NCBI GenBank assembly: GCA_938002665.1
Contig: CALLAE010000040.1
Location: forward strand, 1 to 64,000
Source of the DNA: an uncultured Saprospiraceae bacterium
Lineage (GTDB): Bacteria; Bacteroidota; Bacteroidia; Chitinophagales; Saprospiraceae
DNA: 64,000 nt
Direction of reading: 5' to 3'
The position numbers and the translations under genes were made by a program. Below, piece after piece: positions 60,811 to 64,000 of this stretch (positions within the stretch are counted from its first letter, which is position 1; the number at the start of each line of letters is the position of its first letter). The notes below the pieces were generated by a model that saw nothing but the letters and a program-made list of their open reading frames with translations, was not told the DNA's origin and did not search any database.

Positions 60811-62031
60811 CTATAACTCAAAATCATACACCAGCAAAGACCTATGATCAGCAGTGTACACGAGTCCTGTCTCAGCATCTACAGCGACTGCTCTATCGAA
60901 AGTCCACTCTTTATCTTCATCTCGGAAGGGTGCCAGTTCATTACGGAGTATCTCTCCTGTGAGGGCATCTATCACCATTATTCTATTCGTCGCACCTACC
61001 GTAACCGAGGAAAGATAGCACTTACCGTCATGATAGGCGATCTTACTTGGAGATCCTCCAGTAGTCGTATGCACTATTTCTTCTCCAGTGTGCACATCTA
61101 GTCCCACAAAAAACTGACTTGCATTATTACCATATACGATGCCCTCCGCTGCTGTCAGCTTATTATTGATTACAAAACTATTCCCATACCACTTCCACCA
61201 CTCTAGAGAGCCGTCCTCTACATTATAAGAATAAATGGCATCGTTACCCAAGAGTATCTGTCCATCCTCGAAGGAGGGCTGAGCTCCTGGAATTCCACTC
61301 AATGGAAATTTTATTGGTATAGTATCAGAAGTCCACTCAAGCCTGTCATCAGTAAGATTATAGAGATTAAGCCAGTTAATCTCAATGTGAGGAGAGGTTC
61401 CCCATTTCCCACTCAGAAAAGTAATATAGTCTTTACCATCCCAATAAAAAGGTAATGGAGCTCCTAATGAGACATATAAGCTATCGTCTTTTACTATATC
61501 GTAAATTGAATTCCAATTACCTTCAGAAATAACAGTAGCCACTATCGATTTATGAACTTGCCACTCCTGAGTCCTTATAGTAGAAATATTTTTTTCATGG
61601 CCAAAAATGATGGAAGCTCCAGATTCAACAGATCTATTTTTCCATAGTGTTTCACCAGTATTTATATCTATGCCATATGAAAGGTTAGAATGAGCTATGG
61701 CAAGAATTCCTTGATAAACATGGCTGACAAATCCAAAGCCCCTAGCAGGTATGCCAAATTCATCCATAGCTTCCTGCCATCTCCAGATAAGTTCCATAGA
61801 ATGTTTATCATAACAAATTATCCATCCTTCTTTTGTATCAAAATTTGTAATCAGATACATCACCTTATCTTCCCAGATCAGTGGTGTTTCTACAAGACAA
61901 TAAGCACCATTATCCAAGGATAAGGTATCCTTGAGATAAGGAATCGAAACTGTTACATCAGATGGTCCTTCATTCATCGCACAAGACGTTAACAAAACTC
62001 CAACTACCAGTAAAGAAAAAATATATTTCAT
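60811..62031 (-). CDS. PQQ-type beta-propeller lipoprotein
   Basis: From ATG 62031 the protein has 406 residues with a lipoprotein signal peptide (lipobox LLTSC, about Cys16). A propeller of repeated ~45-residue blades follows, each with a GETLWKN/GEEIVHTT-type strand: WIICYDKHSMELIWRWQEAM, GIDINTGETLWKNRSVESG, IYSYNVEDGSLEWWKWYGN, VGLDVHTGEEIVHTTTGG, and VIDALTGEILRNELAPF. This is the PQQ/BamB-like fold. As a lipoprotein it may bind partner envelope proteins; no enzyme residues are recognised. An in-frame upstream extension to 62199 has no signal peptide at its start and is rejected. Confidence 0.88.
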   Translation of the reverse strand: MKYIFSLLVVGVLLTSCAMNEGPSDVTVSIPYLKDTLSLDNGAYCLVETPLIWEDKVMYLITNFDTKEGWIICYDKHSMELIWRWQEAMDEFGIPARGFGFVSHVYQGILAIAHSNLSYGIDINTGETLWKNRSVESGASIIFGHEKNISTIRTQEWQVHKSIVATVISEGNWNSIYDIVKDDSLYVSLGAPLPFYWDGKDYITFLSGKWGTSPHIEINWLNLYNLTDDRLEWTSDTIPIKFPLSGIPGAQPSFEDGQILLGNDAIYSYNVEDGSLEWWKWYGNSFVINNKLTAAEGIVYGNNASQFFVGLDVHTGEEIVHTTTGGSPSKIAYHDGKCYLSSVTVGATNRIMVIDALTGEILRNELAPFRDEDKEWTFDRAVAVDAETGLVYTADHRSLLVYDFEL

Positions 62032-62044
62032 ATATAGAAGATTT

Positions 62045-62068
62045 AGTCTGTGCCCGAGGACACAGACT
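62045..62068. other. Perfect 8-bp hairpin before the PQQ gene
   Basis: AGTCTGTG (62045-62052) and CACAGACT (62061-62068) flank an 8-base loop in the 52-base gap between two minus-strand genes. There is no T run. It could be a weak terminator or leader structure. Confidence 0.4.
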
Positions 62069-62083
62069 ATTATTGCGTAATAA

Positions 62084-62962
62084 TTAAAAATCACAATGTT
62101 GAATTTCGAAAACTGAATTAAGGCCACTCGTCTCTTGAAAAGCACTATTAATTCTATCCCACACCTCTCTATTACTTTGCTCGCCAAAATGAGTAACATT
62201 ATCTACTAGATCAGTTCTATCAGCGCCAGTCAGTTGCTGGCTAGCCACAGTAACCACACCATCATTTGGTATGTTAGGTAGAAAAGTAATTACAGGTTTT
62301 TGGATTGTCGTCGTTCCGCCAGTGGGTATATCTGTACAAGGATCATTATTCATATCTAAGCAAATACCATTTAGACATCTTTTACTTTCCTGAGGTCCTC
62401 CTCCAGAAAAGCAATCTTGATCGGTAATACATTGCTCATTAGCAGGAAGTTGTATTTCCACTATTTCGAATGATTGTACTGCTCCTCCAGCGCCAATTAC
62501 TTCATGCCAACCATTCTCACTAGTTGCCAACCAATTAGCAGCTTCTCCAACTTCTGTTGATGCATCTAAGAATAGTGTACTTATGCCACCATTTGCCCAA
62601 GTACCAGGATTGTACCATTTCGGAGCTAAAATGCTACTTACCGATAAGAAAAAATCTGACAATCCATCCAATCCTAGTTCTGCCACTTGCATTATTTCAG
62701 GTATAGGCTTATCTTCTAGCATAGCAATTAAACTCGGATCTATGCCTTCTCTATTTGTGATTCCTTCTTGTATCAGATTCCAATGTACCGGAGAAGCAGC
62801 TTCGCCTGTAATCGCAACTGAAGGCAAGGTGCTAGGAGGAAGTTGTGATCCTGCTCCACCTACCTCAAGTTCTGTTATAGATTGTCCTGATGCTCCAAAA
62901 AAACCATTCATTATTCCTTCATTGTTGAGAACATAATACCGCGGATAGAGAACTTGTTTCAA
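62084..62962 (-). pseudogene. Truncated alpha/beta-hydrolase (lipase-like) C-terminal fragment
   Basis: The 292-residue open frame begins at TTG and shows no signal peptide, although it reads like the distal part of an exported lipase: IGEAASPVHWNLIQEG-like stretch, ITFLPNIPNDGVVTVASQQLTG (the Asp-loop before the catalytic His) and NVTHFGEQSNREVWDRINSAF (the His-loop). A Cys-rich insert (CITDQDCFSGGGPQESKRCLNGIC) lies between them. The expected upstream GxSxG nucleophile segment is absent, and no frame upstream to 63048 supplies it. I infer a 5'-truncated relic. A true short ORF cannot be excluded, as the frame is open for 879 bases. Confidence 0.5.
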
Positions 62963-63048
62963 TTACTCTCTCCAAAATACAAATTATGTTCTTCCAAAAG
63001 TAAAAGATGTTCATTTCCTAAAATTTCATAACTGAGATGAAAATCTGG

Positions 63049-64000
63049 CTATCGACTCACAACAAATTTCTGCACCTCATCTCCTACACTTATAAAATAC
63101 AATCCAGAAGGTAGTAGGCTCACCCTAATGCTCTGAACCTCACCCTCTACCTTACCTTGTTGTACCAGCTTCCCAGTTGCGCTGTGGATAGTATATTCTA
63201 AATCTGAATACTCTTTATTCAAAACAACGTAGATGTAATCTGTGGTAGGGTTAGGAAATATTAGCAGACTAGAGTCTACATTTGGATCTGCAACTCCTGA
63301 ACTAGGGATTTCGGACACCATTGTATTCAGAGTCGTATTAGTCACAATAGCTGGGTTGTTATCAAAATAGATATGTGCTGTATTTTCTATAGCCGTAAAT
63401 TCTTCCAAGTCAGAACGTGGACTTATCGTGTAACTCAGAAAGCCATGACTTTCAGGTTCGTTATGCACTGAGTCAGGCAAGAAGATATTATCAAAAACAA
63501 ACTGAACAGCATTCTCCTCCAATTTTATCTCCGTCACACGATGGCTCGCTCCAATAAAATGAAAAGTACTGAGATCAAGATTAGAATCTAGGGTATCAGT
63601 TATAGAAACATCCTGCGCAAAATAGTTGCCTGTATTCTGAAAGCGTATGGTATACTGCAGCGTCTCTTCTTCAAACAAAGTGTAGTTCTCGTCTTGCACT
63701 CCAGCAGGATGCACTTGCTTGTCATTTGGGTCATAGGCACATAGGAATTCTCTCTCGTAAGATTGTGTCTCACCGACATAGCTCTCACCCTGAGCATTGG
63801 TATATTCTGAATTTAAAGCATACTCATAAAAATTTCCAAGCGGAATCTCATCTATGCCAGGCGCTAGATATTCAAGTTCTATTTCTATCCTTTGTCCAGG
63901 CAACATATTTTCTAGTTCAAAGCTGAGCTCCGTCCCGGTCATAGAAGCAAAGGGCCAAGAGGCACTGATAAAATCTCCAAAGCCCGTATAATATAGAACC
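63049..64000 (-). CDS. T9SS-secreted protein with DUF11-like repeat, 5'-truncated by window edge
   Basis: The reading frame is open to the right edge of the window, so only the C-terminal ~316 residues are seen. There is a DUF11/conserved-repeat type beta-domain (about 95-205 of the visible part). It contains CAYDPNDKQVHPAG, the usual transition sequence before an ETLQYTIRFQNTGNYFAQDVSITDTLDSNLDLSTF module, and ends IENTAHIYFDNNPAIVTNTTLNTM. A type A T9SS sorting domain follows, with LLIFPNPTTDYIYVVL and the end LPSGLYFISVGDEVQKFVVSR. It is probably a long surface or secreted protein; homologues with this ending are usually over 1000 residues. Confidence 0.88.
   Translation of the reverse strand, partial: VLYYTGFGDFISASWPFASMTGTELSFELENMLPGQRIEIELEYLAPGIDEIPLGNFYEYALNSEYTNAQGESYVGETQSYEREFLCAYDPNDKQVHPAGVQDENYTLFEEETLQYTIRFQNTGNYFAQDVSITDTLDSNLDLSTFHFIGASHRVTEIKLEENAVQFVFDNIFLPDSVHNEPESHGFLSYTISPRSDLEEFTAIENTAHIYFDNNPAIVTNTTLNTMVSEIPSSGVADPNVDSSLLIFPNPTTDYIYVVLNKEYSDLEYTIHSATGKLVQQGKVEGEVQSIRVSLLPSGLYFISVGDEVQKFVVSR

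Noticed and set aside
1-64000. CRISPR arrays, insertion sequences, prophage genes, rRNA or tRNA genes.
   Set aside because: No regularly spaced direct repeats, transposase motifs, phage structural or integrase genes, or tRNA cloverleaf sequences were noticed in the window on either strand.

Overview
This window looks like chromosomal DNA from a member of the Bacteroidota, most likely a Saprospiria/Lewinella-like lineage. The phylum is inferred from several things. Five proteins end in type IX secretion (T9SS) C-terminal sorting domains of the YPNPT type. Several lipoproteins and outer-membrane barrels have typical Bacteroidota architecture. There are many Bacteroidota-enriched families (DUF4465, DUF6495, DUF6503, DUF6909, DUF1684, CWC/DUF5522). 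Ribosome binding sites are weak, TTG starts are frequent, and TAnnTTTG -7 promoter boxes appear. The finer placement is a guess. No rRNA, tRNA, insertion sequence, prophage or CRISPR array was found.

Layout. 1-9.6 kb: a broken TonB-receptor-type N-terminus, a CBS protein, a PadR/PspC regulatory pair, a GH20 hexosaminidase lipoprotein, a phosphohexomutase, Pcm, a DUF4197 protein and a large DUF6909 protein. 9.7-18.7 kb: a T9SS-secreted M28 peptidase, an AT-rich DMP19-like gene, a minus-strand group (BI-1 family membrane protein, M48 peptidase, small membrane protein, FadL-type barrel) and a charge-segregated secreted protein. 18.8-29.7 kb: proS-DUF6495, a decayed lipocalin-like lipoprotein, a kelch T9SS protein, a TPR lipoprotein, ruvB-DUF1648, a LysM/BON protein, a thioredoxin/MsrA-like fusion and a sigma factor followed by a membrane TPR protein. 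29.8-34.4 kb: a giant sortilin-like BNR protein and an rRNA methyltransferase with no normal start codon.

34.6-37.7 kb is the most coherent unit. A -7 box leads directly into a cobalamin riboswitch, then a BtuB-like TonB-dependent receptor, then a DUF4465 protein carrying a T9SS sorting domain. I read this as a B12 acquisition operon whose second product may be a secreted or surface cobalamin binder.

37.9-43.9 kb: a sigma factor overlapping a predicted trans-envelope protein (cytoplasmic tail, one membrane helix, long linker, C-terminal barrel), a cold-shock protein followed in the same frame by a YwbE protein with no ATG, a P-loop kinase, an EF-hand protein, a membrane endonuclease/phosphatase and two hypothetical genes. 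43.9-53.4 kb: an M1 aminopeptidase, a lipoprotein plus Cys-rich protein pair, a hotdog protein, cysQ, an S9 peptidase with an extra C-terminal domain and a Cys-patterned T9SS protein. 53.4-64 kb: a 717-residue protein with three DUF1508-like modules, a KSR repeat tract and a transmembrane segment; DUF1684-alaS diverging from an M23 peptidase; a PQQ-propeller lipoprotein; a truncated lipase-like ORF; and the 3' end of another T9SS protein running off the window.

All family calls are by recognition of motifs and sequence character. No database search was run.
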